Part shown: in pieces, positions 46,616 through 59,191 of the stretch
How the letters are laid out: each line of letters begins with the position of its first letter
How positions within the stretch are numbered: position 1 is the first letter of the stretch
Notes under the pieces: generated by a model
Told to the model about the DNA's origin: nothing
Database searches by the model: none
The model's input: only the letters and a program-made list of their open reading frames with translations
Origin: Amorphophallus konjac
Lineage: Eukaryota > Streptophyta > Magnoliopsida > Alismatales > Araceae
Direction of reading: 5' to 3'
Assembly: GCA_022559845.1 (NCBI GenBank)
Contig: CM040121.1
Location: forward strand, 563,155,581 to 563,219,580
Length of the DNA: 64,000 bases
Made by a program: the position numbers and the translations under genes

Positions 46616-48292
46616 ATGGATTCACATGCTACACTTGCTTCGATGGTTTCTCCGCCCATTTATGATGGTTCAGATTTTTCTACATGGGTTGGAAGAATGT
46701 TCATCTATGTTAGCTCCATAGATCCACAATTGTGGAATCTTATATACAATGGTCCTCATGAGCTGCCATCAAATTCAATTGATTGGACAGCCGAATATGA
46801 GACCAAACACAATGATAATCTTGCTGCATATAACTTAATTATAGCTACAATTGATATTAGACTAACTCACATTGTGTCTTCCTGCAGCACAGCCAAGCAA
46901 GTACTGGACAAGTTGGTGAAAATCCATGAAGGAAAAGAACAAGAACAAGAATGCTTCATGGCCGACCGTGCAGAAGAGTCAAGCAAACCATCCTCATCAA
47001 AGGTAAATTTTGATTCCGAGGAATTCACTTTTGAAGAACTTATGGAATCCTATGATGAGTTGTTTACACAATACAAAAAGGCAATATCAGAAAATAAAAA
47101 GTTGAAAAAGGATCTCAAGAAAATTAACCAACATGAAATCTTGATTTGTAAAAAGTGTTCTGCGTTTGAAGAACTCTCTTTTGATCTAGACACACATAAA
47201 CAAAGCATTGCATGTCTAAGAGATGAAAATGAAAATCTTCATGATGAAATCACTAGGTTGGAAGAAATTGTAATAAAACTTCAAAACCAACCTAAGGCAA
47301 TCTCTAATGATCAAACTATGGCCGATGGGCTTATTCATGATGAGAGGTTGATTGAAGAAAATAAAAATTCTGTTTCATGCTCTGCTAATTTTGCATGTGA
47401 AAAATGTTCATTCTTGAGAAACATAAATGTTGGTCTTCATGATGATCTTGAATGGCAACAAAATCTGATTGATTCTCTGAAAGAAGAGAATAGAGAATTA
47501 TTGGAAAAGAAAATTGAACTTGAACAAGCTGAAGAAGAGTTGCATGAAAAACTAGCTGTACATGAAAAAGGCAAATCTGTCATTGATGATCACTCTGAAA
47601 CTTTGCATGCTTTAGAACAACAAAAGCAAAATCTTAAAGCAGTAAATGCCATGCTCAATGAGCAATTGGCAGCATGCGAAGAGGGCCTTGTTGAATCTAA
47701 ACAACACATTTCCTCACTTGAAATTGAAATTCAAGGTTTGAACGATTTCCTGTCAACGTTTGCCCAAATCCAAGATTTTAGCTCACCGGAAGCCACCACT
47801 TCATGTGGTCACCAAAAAGGGCATACTGCTCGAAAGAAAAGCAAAATTCAGCATTCTCATCCAAACATGCACCATAACATGTTCTATGCTAAATATCATG
47901 TTTTTCACAAAAAGAATGTCCATTGTTATTATTGTGGTAGACATGGTCACACTGTGCATGATTGTTTTATCTTGAGAAATGATGAGCGTAGAGCAGAACA
48001 GCAAGTGAAAGAACAAGGAAAGAAAGAAAGACACCACCCTCATACCATGAAAGGTAAGAATCATGCTCGCCCACAAAAGCATAGTCCACATGCACATGCA
48101 CATGAACATAAAAAAGATAATCAATCTTTTGTGCGTTGTTTCTACTGTGGTAAAAATGGGCATGAGATATATGATTGCCTCACAATGAAGGAGGATGATG
48201 TGATTGCCCTGAAAAAGGTGGGCCAAGATGCTAAACATGTTGCTAACCCACAAGGACCCAAGCAATCTTGGGTACCTAAAAATTCCAAATGA
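46616..48292 (+). CDS. Sirevirus-type Gag protein (intact, 558 residues)
   Basis: The ATG lies 63 bases after the primer site and the frame is intact. Residues 1-105 match the copia Gag start (YDGSDFSTWVGRMFIYV, AYNLIIATID, AKQVLDKLVKIHEG). Directly after IHEG the rest of the usual Gag core seems missing and the protein moves to an acidic, coiled-coil-like region (about 140-390, with CLRDENENLHDEITRLEEI). Two knuckles follow: CYYCGRHGHTVHDC (about 443) and CFYCGKNGHEIYDC (about 513), around a His/Lys-rich linker. It ends SWVPKNSK. It would package element RNA. The apparent core deletion could impair capsid assembly without a helper. Confidence 0.9.
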   Translation: MDSHATLASMVSPPIYDGSDFSTWVGRMFIYVSSIDPQLWNLIYNGPHELPSNSIDWTAEYETKHNDNLAAYNLIIATIDIRLTHIVSSCSTAKQVLDKLVKIHEGKEQEQECFMADRAEESSKPSSSKVNFDSEEFTFEELMESYDELFTQYKKAISENKKLKKDLKKINQHEILICKKCSAFEELSFDLDTHKQSIACLRDENENLHDEITRLEEIVIKLQNQPKAISNDQTMADGLIHDERLIEENKNSVSCSANFACEKCSFLRNINVGLHDDLEWQQNLIDSLKEENRELLEKKIELEQAEEELHEKLAVHEKGKSVIDDHSETLHALEQQKQNLKAVNAMLNEQLAACEEGLVESKQHISSLEIEIQGLNDFLSTFAQIQDFSSPEATTSCGHQKGHTARKKSKIQHSHPNMHHNMFYAKYHVFHKKNVHCYYCGRHGHTVHDCFILRNDERRAEQQVKEQGKKERHHPHTMKGKNHARPQKHSPHAHAHEHKKDNQSFVRCFYCGKNGHEIYDCLTMKEDDVIALKKVGQDAKHVANPQGPKQSWVPKNSK

Positions 48293-51200
48293 GAATTTTG
48301 GGTGCAGGATGCCTTGGAGCTGAACAAAGGATCATAAGGTAAATAAAAGCTCAAGGCACAGGTATGTACATAAACCTCTTAAGTTTAGTCATCTTGCATG
48401 TTCAGTCTTGACATGTAGATAGTGCATCATATGTCTGTCCAATGTCATTAGATTCTACAAACTGAACTGCTCTTTGAAATACAAAACCCCCAAGGTGTGA
48501 GATGAACTTTTGAGCTTGATAACTTGTTTACACCATGCTTGATTTCAGCTATTTAATTCATGAAAAATTTGTTATGCTGATGAAGTTGATGTGATAATGA
48601 GTTGCACAAGTCTTGCTATCAGCCACATGAAATGCTTGGACTTTGGTTTTGATGATGCAAACCATGGTTGCATTTTCAACTCGTTATTCATATTAGCATT
48701 GTTCAAAGGGGGAGTCTAGCAATCGGCATCATCATGTTGCATTCAGTTCAAAATCAATTGTGAATGATTTGTGTTTGCATCATTCTGTAATCACACATGC
48801 CTTAATGCACATCATGTTTAGAAGACAAATGATAATGCATAATCATTTTGCAGCATCTTAATTGTATTGTGCATTCATATAAATCTTAGGCTGCATAGTT
48901 CATTGCCAACCCTTGCATGTATTCAGGGGGAGTTAACATCAACCTAGCTTGAATCATTTTACATCATATCATTCGTGCATGGCCAGGGTATATCAAATGT
49001 TGATGTATGGAAGGGCAGGTTATGCTTGCCTCAAAGCACTCAACATGCGTGAGGTTTCACCTCCGCCAAGTACCATGCGTCACTATCGCATATAGGCCAT
49101 ATAGCTAGGGGGAGTTGTCTTCTTACGGCATTCGTGCATATGGTTCATATTCATTATGTTGCATTTCATAAGTGTAAAATCATGCATTATGTTGGTTCAT
49201 GCATTTCATGTTTGATCAGGTCAACCCCTGCATGGGTCAAGTAAACCTCTCATTGACATTCGTCATTCTATGTGACTGCAAACATCACTCCTTGCATGCT
49301 TTCATTGCATATTCATAGGGGGAGTCGTGTTGTTCTTCTTGGTTCATTCGTCCTTTTTGCATCTGAACCTCAATGGCCTCCAGTGTGATAATAAGTTCAA
49401 GAGACAGACATCTTTAATCACTACAGTGTAAGAGCTTTCTATTATATGAACTGATGATTGTCCATTCAATGAAAATGGTTCAGATTTAATGATTTCCTTG
49501 AAATTTTGATATATCTTTTGAAATCATCCATATTTTGTGATTTTAATAGACCTTAACTAGAGATTGCATGTTGTGCCTTGAATAACTATTCTGAAATCTG
49601 AAAATCCAAATGTCTTGACAACTTTGGTGATACTCTAGAGCTTAGTATTGTTTCTAAACATCTTGATGAGCTGGAATTCTTAAAAATCAATTTGCAGAGC
49701 AATGATAGTGTTGCACGGAGAAATATGTCCCGTCATCAAATCAAGTGACGAATGATATGTCATGATGTGCCTCTGTTATCTCTGTCTTAATTCATTTGGA
49801 CTCTAGGTAGAGCAATGGCATAATTGCTGAGAAATATATCTTCTCATCAAAGAAATGAGTTTGGATATGTCATGACGTGATGTTGCTATCTCTGTTCATT
49901 CTGAAGCATAACAGTCAGTCTTGCCAAATACCTAGGGATACTAGCGTCTAAACAACGTGTATTCTTACGGCTTGGAGGCATGTACTTGACTTGATTGCTC
50001 GTAACATATGAGTCATGTGCCTTCGAATTCAAACGATATTGAAAATCAAATTTGTTAAACTCATAAAATTCCATGCTTTAGTCATGCTTGTTTAGCCTCA
50101 ATACTAATTTTTGTGTTATTCCCTTTGTGGTTATTGAATATGGATGTATAAGACAAGGGAAGGTTAAACACTGTCAAGATATGTGCTTCTGGTTCATTTC
50201 TATTAAACCATGGATGTCGATGCTTTTTAAACTCTATTGATGATCTTGGTTTTCATTAGCTTTGAACCATATATATATTGCTCCCGGCATGTTTCTAATT
50301 TCCATATAATGGCTTGCTCTTCCACTACCATTCGACTCTGATCTCTAGGACCTTTGTCAACCACTGTGCCGTATCCCTTTTTTTTTGCTATTGGCAAAGG
50401 GGGAGAATGTCTTGTTGTGAGTCCTTGATGTGGACTTGGGAGAAAGGGGAGATGTTGTCTTTTGTTGCATTTGTGCGTTGTCAAAGGGGGAAAGTGCATT
50501 ATGGATATGGGAGAATCCAAGGGGGAGAGAACCTTCATGTATCATGAGAGTTAATGCATAGCATTCATACACTTTACTTCTCCATGCATTTGTATATCCA
50601 TGCATACATATCTGCATTCACATGCTTCACTATCATGGATCTTGAGCTGCACATGTTACATAAACTTTGTTGTTTGCCTTCATCTGCCATATCTACATAA
50701 ATCATTCAGGCTGCCATGATTACATCATCATACTAAACAAGTGGTATCATCTAACAAGTGGTATCATCTTGATGCACCTTTCTAGTCACATCCACAATCA
50801 TTGGTGTCCTCTGTCAAGTGATATCATATTGCTTTCTCATTCATTGGCATGTGGCATAAGTTCTAGCATCATTGGCATCATGTTTTCATGCATTAGGGTG
50901 GCATGCATGTCTTGACTTCATACAATTGTAGCTTGCATTTGTCATTTCCATGCATTGCATAGAAAATCCAAAAAAAAAAAAAATCTGAAAACTAGAAAAC
51001 CACTAAAAATCTACAAAATTTGAAATAAAAATTTGCTCCTTGGTTGCTCTATCCATCTCCTATTTGAGAAATTGAATCATGCTGCTGTGGCTCTACCTCT
51101 CACACTTACTTTGTCTTTGCCAAGTCACGGGACACCACCATGTTCGATGCCTCCATATCATTCATTGGTATCGGTCCTATAACTGGCTTTCCATAATTGG

Positions 51201-51595
51201 TTGTTCTCTCTCGTTATTTTGTCAATCTTACTAAGTGTACAACCATTGGTATGTATTTCCACATCATCTTCTGGAATGTTGCCTGCAATGACATGTTTCT
51301 CCACATTATGGTTTCTTGTAATGATGTCACAGGAGATCCCGAGCATTATGTAAGTCATTTTGTGTGCGTCCTTAATGTGAGTATCTCTTTCTCTTTCCTG
51401 GCTCTTTTTGATGTTGTCAAAGGGGGAGAAGTATTCATGTGAGTCATTAATCATAGTATGTGGTAAGATTGTGTGAGTCATTAATCAGAATGCCATCTGT
51501 GTGTCAAAGGGGGTGAGAACCATGTGAGTGACTCATAGTTGCCATATGAATTTATAATGACTCATAGTTCAGAATACCTCATAGTTGCCATCATC
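48293..51595 (+). other. Non-coding internal region with repeated polypurine motifs
   Basis: 3.3 kb with no conserved frame. AAAGGGGGAG-like motifs recur at about 48708, 48926, 49108, 49317, 50396, 50441, 50485, 50519, 51418 and 51507. Multiple polypurine tracts upstream of the 3' LTR are a known Sirevirus feature. Two small tandem phrases, CAAGTGGTATCATCT (about 50737-50770) and ATATGTC(A)TGATGTG-type, also recur. Confidence 0.7.
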
Positions 51596-51609
51596 AAAAA
51601 GGGGGAGAA
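51596..51609 (+). other. Polypurine tract used for the 3' LTR
   Basis: AAAAAGGGGGAGAA immediately before the LTR start TGTTGTGTCCC. Confidence 0.9.
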
Positions 51610-54173
51610 TGTTGTGTCCCTGAGGTCATTTGAGTCATTCTGTGGTCTATTGGGTCATTCGACATCATGCTATAGTCATATGAGTTCTAATGTATTCTTG
51701 GTTTTGATAATGGCTTAACACTATGAGTCATTGTTATTTATCACTCTCCATGTATTTGGTTTCATGATGCCCATTCACAACTTGCATTATGTGTTCTCAC
51801 ATTGCATTAATACCAAGGAACATGTGGTTCTTGAATGGTTCTTGAATGCTCACATCAATCTTGAAACTTTGGGTTACATGATGATCATCCATTCGTTTAA
51901 ATTCATTGTCATATGAACTTGATCTTTTGATATGGATGGTTAATTTGAGAATGATCTTTTCTATCCTTCTTGTTATTGAGATTCCATGAGTGTGTTTCAT
52001 GGATATTTTACTTGGGGTGGTTGAGCTCTTATCTCTTGATCTTTAGCCCAGAACACTTGTGATTCAAAGTGTTCACATATAACTAATTCATGAGATTTCA
52101 TGTGTATTTCATACATTTATTATATGGATTATTGAGCTAAAGTTCTAATCCTTTTTATATGATTTTGCAGGCCAAAACACTCAATAAATATTCCCCAAGA
52201 TCAAAGGAGTTTGATGCCACAGAGTTCGGAAGGGTTACAATGGCATTTGGGGCTGAATTGTGTTAATCTGGAATTTACTGTAGCTAGGTCGACCGGCGGC
52301 ACTGTAGCTAGGTCGACCGAAATTCCCAGAACCAAAAGATTCGAGGTCTGTGACATTTAGGTCGACCGGCCCATGAATTCCGGTCGACCGGTTTTCCCAG
52401 AACTGAAATGTTGACATTGTTACAGGTTTCGGTCGACCGCCCCCAGGCGTCCGGTCGACCGGTTTTGCCAGAGCCGAAAAGTTCTGGCTGCAGCAGGTTC
52501 CGGTCGACCGGCCCATGAATTCCGGTCGACCGCCAGCCCCGAGCCAACCAAGTTTGACCTCGAAATCCACCTCGTGGCCAGCCCCTTTCCATGGATTTGT
52601 TTAATCAAACCCTACCTAATCTTCCATGATTTATGGATCTGGTCTGGAGGGTGTCCAAGGACCATTCCAAGGGTTATAAAACCAACATGAGAGGGTTAGA
52701 AACCCTAGTTGATGGAGTTGATGAAGTGAATCAAGGGAGGCCATTTCGAGAGCACTGTAGCACCTCCGTGAACAGTGTTTCGAGCAGAACATCTTCATCC
52801 TTCCAAGAGATTCAAGCCTAGATCTGAAGCTATCTCAATCTCCAAGGAAGCAAGAAGCATTCAAGGCTCTCAAAGGTGATCAAAGCTACATCCAAACCTC
52901 TTCATCAACTCAAGAGGATCAAGAGAAGATCAAAGCTACATCCAATATCCTCTCCATCAACTCAAGGTGATTCAAGTTCATATCTCAATCCAGCATCCTC
53001 CAAGAAAGAGTAGAAGCAAGTAAGGCTAAGAGGGAAGATCAAAGGAGGCTTCAAAGGGGTGTTCAAAGCAAGAGGAGTTTGAGTTACTGTTCACGTGAAC
53101 AGTAGTCCGTGAAGAACATCTTCATCCAATCCAAGGTATTCAAGCTCATATCAGAGCGATCATCTTCCAAGATCTGTGAAGAAGGAAGCAAGGATCAAGG
53201 TAGTATCTATTCACTTCTTCATCCATTCAAAGAGATCAAAGAGAGAAGATCAAGAGAGGAGATTGGAAGAACAGTTACTGTTCACATGAACAGTACTCCG
53301 TGAAGAACAATCATCCATTCAAGGGTGATTACAAGAAGATTGATTTGCAAGAAGAAGAGATCCCTGCTACTGATCAACAAAGCATATTGATACAAGGGCC
53401 AATTCCTTCTTACTCAATCTCTTGTTTTAATTCCTTCACATCTGTTTTACTTTCAATATTGTTAAACATTGAAGTTGTGATTCGTCCCTACCAGGTGGTT
53501 AGTAGGAAGGCAATTGGAGGGTGTTCCAATTTGCGGTTGACGTCCCTACCAGGTGGTTAGTAGGAAGGCAATCGGGAGTTCTCCGATCTACGGTGTAGCC
53601 GTCCCTGCCGGCTTTGTGTGTAGGAAGACAGAAAGAGGGGTTTCTCTGTTCTGTGGTTTGGGGCGTGTCCCCGGGTCAAGCTGTGAGTCAGCAAGGAAGC
53701 CTCACCGGGTTTTGGTGAGGGGTGGACGTAGGTTGCGGGGTTGCAACTGAACCACCTTAAAATCCCTGTGTTGTGGGTTGTTTATTTTGTGTGATTGCTC
53801 TATATCTTCTAACCCCATTCGCAGGTTCGTGTGCTTCCACACTTGGTTATATTGCTCACACACATATGCACTTTGAGTGATCAACATAGCATACACACAC
53901 ACGCACGGTTGTTGCAAGCTATTGCATGTCCATCTATGTGTTATGCTTTGTAATTCACTTAAAGAAGCGTGGATGTTTCATAGCTTGTAATTCAAGTCTT
54001 TTCATTTGAGCCACTCTACTTAATTCCGCTGTGCATCGTGCCTAAGTGATTCATTCACTTAATAAGAGTGGTTTAAGCTTCAGCTAGCTAAGAGTTTTAA
54101 ATAGGCCTAAGTTTCTGATAGGATCTATTCAACCCCCCCTTCTAGATCCGTTTACACCTCACGGGACCCAACA
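51610..54173 (+). repeat. 3' LTR of the Sirevirus-like element
   Basis: 2,564 bp, a constant offset of 7,634 from the 5' LTR with no indel seen and one substitution found (54108). It is followed by the target duplication AGCCG. Confidence 0.96.
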
Positions 54174-55880
54174 AGCCGGCCAGGCAGGGAGGGGAAAAAA
54201 TTGAAATAGAAGCCGAACGGAAGGACGACGCCGGTTCTGCCCGCTCTCTAGAACATGGGACAGATAGTTGAAGTTGACGCTGCTGCGGCCACTCCCAAAT
54301 TTTGTTTTCGATGAGACCAGTGGAAAAATCTTCGGGGCTTGATCAGGTTGACGTCCAGTTTCTATGGAATTTCCTAGTTGACGGCGCTGGTCGGGGAAGG
54401 GCCGCGAACAGGGACCCTGAGTTCTGGTCTGGACGGCTATGGTACCACAGCAGCTGAAAGAAGAGGCCGCCACGAGCACTTCTGATCACTGAATCAAGCG
54501 TGGTTAAAGTCGCTGGAATCGTTGACAAGTCCTCTTCGAGACGAGACCCACGGGAATGCCAGAAGATGTTGGAGCAGGAATGGAGAGCCTGAACAGTAGA
54601 TAGGGGTCGGTTCAGCCCCAGAGGGGACAGAACTGCGCACCTGGGGGAGAAAAATGATAAATCACAGCTCTGGATGCCGAACGGGGTTCCGCTTCTTGAT
54701 ACTAGAAGTAGACTCGTTGTAGATGATCTCAGCCAAGCGCTGCCTCCAGATCTTCAAGGGGTTGGCCGTGTGAGGCTCTGTAACTAGCTTCAGGTTGACT
54801 GGCAGGAAGCAGATGCGCAGTCTGGGGAGATCGGCTCCTCCGAGCAGCCATGAACTCAGAACGGGACGATACCATCACCGTCGCGAATAAGACAGGGAGA
54901 CGCTTCCAACGGTATAACTTGGGCCTCCAGAAATGATGGGATGACGTCGTGGTCGGATCTGCAAGATGCCGGTACTCTGCTGCCTACGAACTGAGAAGTG
55001 ATGGTTGAAGATGGGAGGTGGGAGATGAGGTAAATGGGAGAGGAAAGAGGGTGGATGGGTGTGGAGGCAACCCTAGGCTGTTAGGGGGTCTTGGAGAGGG
55101 CAAACCAAGGTGAGTAAGGGGGAGAATGGGGGCAGGAAGGTGGTCTAGCAGGTGGTGAGAGAGAGAGATACGAATTTGGGACTAGGAGGGAGAGGGAGAG
55201 GGATGGTGATTTCCCTATTTGGGATGGTCCAAGGTTTGGAGGATGAGGGAGTGGAGGGAAAATAATTCAAATCTTCTCTTGGGAGATGGAAGATTGCATG
55301 GGGAAGAGGGAGGATTGTGTTGGGGAGAGTGGGATTATGTTGGGAAGAACAATATTCTCCTAGGGAGGGGAGATATTTGGTGGGATTTGGTGGGAGGGGA
55401 ATGATGTCACCTAGGGGAGTGGAAAAGTAGTGGAGGTGGAGGATGACGTGGAGGAGAGAGGTGGGATATGAATTTGGGGAAGGGGGGAAAGAGAAAGAGA
55501 GGGGTGGGTGGGATTCTCTCCCTAGGGATTCTCACCCCACTAATGGATTCTCTCCATAAGAAACTTAAATTTTGAACTCACAAAATGGCAACTTTCATTA
55601 ACATAAAATGGGGGGAATGTGGTCCTATATATAGGCAACCCATATTTTACAATAAGTCTCCGACTCTTGATGCAATGACAAATAACCAAAGGGGTAGGGG
55701 GCGCCCTTGGGCCTAGCCCAATGAATTGGGCCCATTAACCAACTAACCAACCTAATAACATTCAAACTTAGGTAAATAAATCAAATACCTAGGGAAATGA
55801 CTGAAATAAAAGGGAAAATATATCAAATGACTCGAATAGAAAGCTAAAAATGGATAATTGGGCTCACATAGAGTGATGCC
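54174..55880 (-). repeat. 3' LTR of chromovirus B2, inner part
   Basis: Related to LTR B1 in segment order (GGGAGGGG, the GGTTCTGCCCGCTCTC area, GCGGCCACTCCC, GAGACCAGTGG). It is GA-rich at 55130-55560. A minus-strand TATA (TATATAGG, about 55625-55633) precedes the LTR body. It lies directly downstream of the B2 pol stop at 55886. The exact right end was not fixed. Confidence 0.6.
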
Positions 55881-55885
55881 CGAGC

Positions 55886-57025
55886 TCACACAACTCCGGA
55901 GTGTGACGACGACCCGAGCCAGAGGGAGTCGTAGGTGATGCCTCCATCAAATCCCCGGGGCTGTGAAGAGCTCGACTCCGTCGAGTAGGGGTCCATCCTG
56001 CTGTGGTACTGCTCGAGAAGGTTGGGATCCAGCCGCTGGAGATCTTCTCGACTCACCCACGAATCCTCCGAAGGAGGTCGATCCTTCCACCTGACGAGAT
56101 AGCGCTCGTACACCTTGCTCCTGGTGGCAGTGACATGTTCATCCAATATTCGTTCAATTCGCTCACGCTGGGCTCTCTGGGCTAGTGGACTCTCCTCATG
56201 GGTGGGTGCTCTCTCAATGGGAGAAGTAGGTTCAATATCCTCACTAGGCACCACTGTGGGACCCCTATATGGAACTAGGTCGGCCACGTTGAATGTGGGG
56301 CTCACTCCGTACTCCTCGGGAAGATCTATCTCATATGCATTAGTGCCAATGCACCTCAAGACCTGGAAGGGACCAGCCCCACGAGGCCTCAATTTGGAGG
56401 TGACTCCGGGGGAGAGCCTCTCCGTCCTTACCATCATAAAGTCACCCACATGAAATTCTTGGTGGCGCCGATGAGAGTTAGCCTGCCTCTTATAAGTCTC
56501 GTTCTTCTTGCTGATGTGCTTGCGAATTTCTTCATGCAACTCTCTAATGTTTTGGGCAAATGACTCAGCTGAAATAGACACTCTAGCATGCTGGGGAAGG
56601 GGAATGAGGTCAGAGGGTTTCCTTGGCTTGTACCCATGTACAGCCTCGAATGGACTCATCCCTATGGACTTGTTAACAGAGTCGTTGTATGTAAATTCAG
56701 CCTGAGGTAGAATGCGATCCCAACTCCCTGGACGATCCTCAACAAGACACCTAAGGAGGTTCCCTAGACTCTGATTGACAACTTCGGTTTGGCCATCAAT
56801 TTGAGGGTGGTAGGCCATGGAGAATTTAAGGAGGGTACCGATCAAGTGCCAAAGGGTCTTCCAAAAATAGCTGGTGAACTTGATATCCCTATCAGAGACT
56901 ATGGTCTTGGGTAACCTATGGAGGCGAACAACCTCATCAAAGAATAATCGGGCCACTCGGGAGGCATCGGAGGTTTTGGAGCATGGTATGAAGTAGGCCA
57001 TCTTGGAGAATCTATCCACTGCCAC
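55886..57025 (-). pseudogene. Chromovirus B2 integrase core and chromodomain (N-terminally deleted)
   Basis: 379 codons open. Integrase core from VDRFSKMAYFIPCSKTSDA, IVSDRDIKFTSYFW (second Asp), DGQTEVVNQSL (Glu), then the C-terminal part PRGAGPFQVLRCIGTNAYEI. A C-terminal chromodomain follows: IERILDEHVTATRSK, YLVRWKDRPPSEDSWV and LLEQYHSR. The HHCC zinc region and the first catalytic Asp are absent, so the enzyme cannot be active. The chromodomain would have steered insertion towards modified histones. The core looks closest to the CRM/Galadriel side of the chromoviruses, without certainty. Confidence 0.88.
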
Positions 57026-57041
57026 TCGGGAGGCATCCTCA

Positions 57042-57311
57042 TCAACCTAGAGCGATAGTTTTATAAACTCCAAATTGACCAGCTAGTCCCCCGGCATGTA
57101 ACTCCCAAACCAAGAAGTCACGGAGTGAGGTCCGTGGTATGCAAAGCTTTGGCCCCTTGAAGAGGAACCCATCCTCCAAGATAAAACCCTCATGTTCCCT
57201 ACTAGAATGGGTGGTCAAGGTGGTATAGATGTGCCCAAAGTTGGGGCAGCAAGGGTACTCATCCTTGAGCCTCTCAAATCCGGTAACCTCTACTTGGATA
57301 GTGGACAACAA
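57042..57311 (-). pseudogene. B2 segment between RNase H and integrase, shifted frame
   Basis: 89 codons in another frame than [38 protein letters not shown] and ELHAGGLAGQFGVYKTIAL. This is the linker and start of the integrase zinc region, with the second His changed (GQFG). It stops at the deletion junction near 57040. Confidence 0.8.
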
Positions 57312-59191
57312 ATAGACCTCCTACTGAGTGCATCCGCTGCGCGGTTCTCACTTCCTGCCTTGTGTTTGATTACAAATGTGCAGGATTGGATGTACTCAAC
57401 CCAGCAGGCATGTCGGGCATTCAACTTTTGCTGGGAGTTGAGGTATTTGAGGGCCTCATGGTCGAAAAAAATGACAAATTCTTTGGGCAACAAGTATTGC
57501 CTCCAATGTCGGAGGGACTGAACCACGGCATAGAACTCCTTGTCATAAGTGGAGTACCTCGTCCTAGCATCACAGAGCTTCTCACTGAAGAAGGCCATTG
57601 GGTGCCCTTCTTGGCTAAGGATCCCTCCTATTCCTATCCCGGATGCATCACATGTGACTTCGAAGACTTTGGAGAAATCGGGTAGGCATAGGACCGGGAC
57701 TTGGGTCATCTTCTCCTTAAGCTCTTGGAAGGCTTTGGAGGCTGGTTTGGTCCACAAAAAAGTCCCCTTTTTGAGACAATCAGTGATAGGGGCGGTGATG
57801 GTGCTAAATCCCCGGATAAAGCTCCTATAGAATGTGGCCAACCCATGGAAGCTTCGGACCTTATGAAGGGTGTGGGGTTCCGACCAATCAAGAATAGCTT
57901 GGACCTTCTCGGGGTCCATGGAGACACCCTTGGTAGACACCACAAATCCTAGGAAGGTGATGGATGTGGTCATGAAGTGACACTTTCTTAGGTTGGCAAA
58001 TAGACTCTCATGTCGGAGGACGGTGCAAACTTGCCAAAGGTGGTCAAGGTGGGCCTCTTGGGAGTGACTATAGATGAGAATGTCATCAAAGTAGACCACT
58101 AGAAATATCCCAATGAAAGGCCTAAGGGCCTCCGTCATGAGCCGCATAAAAGTACTTGGGGCATTTGAGAGCCCAAAAGGCATGACTAGGCATTCATAAA
58201 GGCCATCATTGGTCTTGAAGGCCGTTTTCCACTCATCTCCGGGCCTAATCCTAACTTGGTGGTAGCCACTCTTGAGGTCGATCTTGGAGAAAATAGTGGC
58301 TCTAGCTAGCATGTCAAGCATGTCATCAAGCCTAGGGATGGGAAACCTATACTTGACGGTGATTTTATTAATAGCCCGACTATCCACACACATCCGCCAC
58401 GATCCATCCTTATTGGGGGTGAGGAGGACCGGGACGGCACATGGACTTTTGCTAATGCGGATGAAGCCCTTCCTAATGAGTTCCTCTATTTACCTCCTAA
58501 GTTCGGCATGTTCCGTAGGATTGAGGTGATAATGAGGGAGGTTTGGAAGGGTGGCTCCCAGAACTAGATCAATTGCGTGTTGTACATCACGCATGGGAGG
58601 GAGTTGGTCCGGGAGCTCCTCTGGGAACACGTCATGAAATTCTTTTAGGAGATGCCGGACTTCTATGGGATGGGGGTTGGAGGGAGTGGGCTCTCCTAGG
58701 CAAATGATCACCGCACATAAAGGTGTCCCTTGAGCTATCTCCTCCTCAAGCTCTCTTTTGGTGATGAGATGAAGACCCTTGGTTAACCCCGAAGGCTCAC
58801 CGTGGTTGGGGTTTTGGGTAAGTGATTGTGTCGGAGGGGTGGAGTTCCCCGAGGCTTGTGGTGTGGTGGGGTGATGTCCTTGAGGGAGTGTGTCCCTCTT
58901 GGGCATGGGACGTGGCGGGGAAGGATTAAGACGGATAGTCTTTCCCTCATGCTCAAAGGTGCATGTGTTGGTCCTACCCAAGATGGTGGCATCCACATCA
59001 TAAAACCAAGGTCTCCCTAGTAGGATGCTACCTACTTCCATGGGGATAACATCACACCATATTTGGCCATGGTAGGAAGAGAAGGTGAGGGGCACAAGGT
59101 AGCGAGTGTCGACCGGGATGGAATTGTTGTTGATCCATGAGACCCGGTATGGACTTGGGTGGGGAGTGATAGCAAGCCCTAGGAGCTTAAC
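57290..59191 (-). pseudogene. B2 protease remnant, RT and RNase H
   Basis: One frame from the junction at 59191 down to 57290 with one stop at 58490-58492. Protease C-terminal part: IPMEVGSILLGRPWFYDVDA (about 59000). [16 protein letters not shown] start, [20 protein letters not shown], the catalytic [11 protein letters not shown] (about 58090), FLGFVVS. RNase [40 protein letters not shown] frameshift at about 57300 follows. Gag and the protease active site are missing because element C begins at 59192. Confidence 0.9.

Larger units (their letters stand above)
43976..54173 (+). mobile_element. Complete gag-only Sirevirus-like (Ty1/copia) element
   Basis: 10,198 bp with two 2,564-bp LTRs, an iMet primer site, one gag gene, a long non-coding region with many polypurine motifs, and the 5-bp duplication AGCCG at 43971-43975 and 54174-54178. 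There is no protease, integrase, RT or RNase H, so it depends on another element's enzymes. The repeated polypurine motifs, the gag with two knuckles and the LTR palindromes are Sirevirus traits. I saw only one LTR difference (46474 A against 54108 T), which indicates a very recent insertion. Confidence 0.93.

Noticed and set aside
47801..48265. 154-codon minus-strand frame inside gag
   Set aside because: It is antisense to the intact Gag knuckle region, a shadow frame.
43976..54173. A 2.56 kb exact direct duplication 7,634 bases apart read as a segmental duplication
   Set aside because: The copies have TG...CA ends, a primer site, a polypurine tract and a 5-bp target duplication: they are LTRs.
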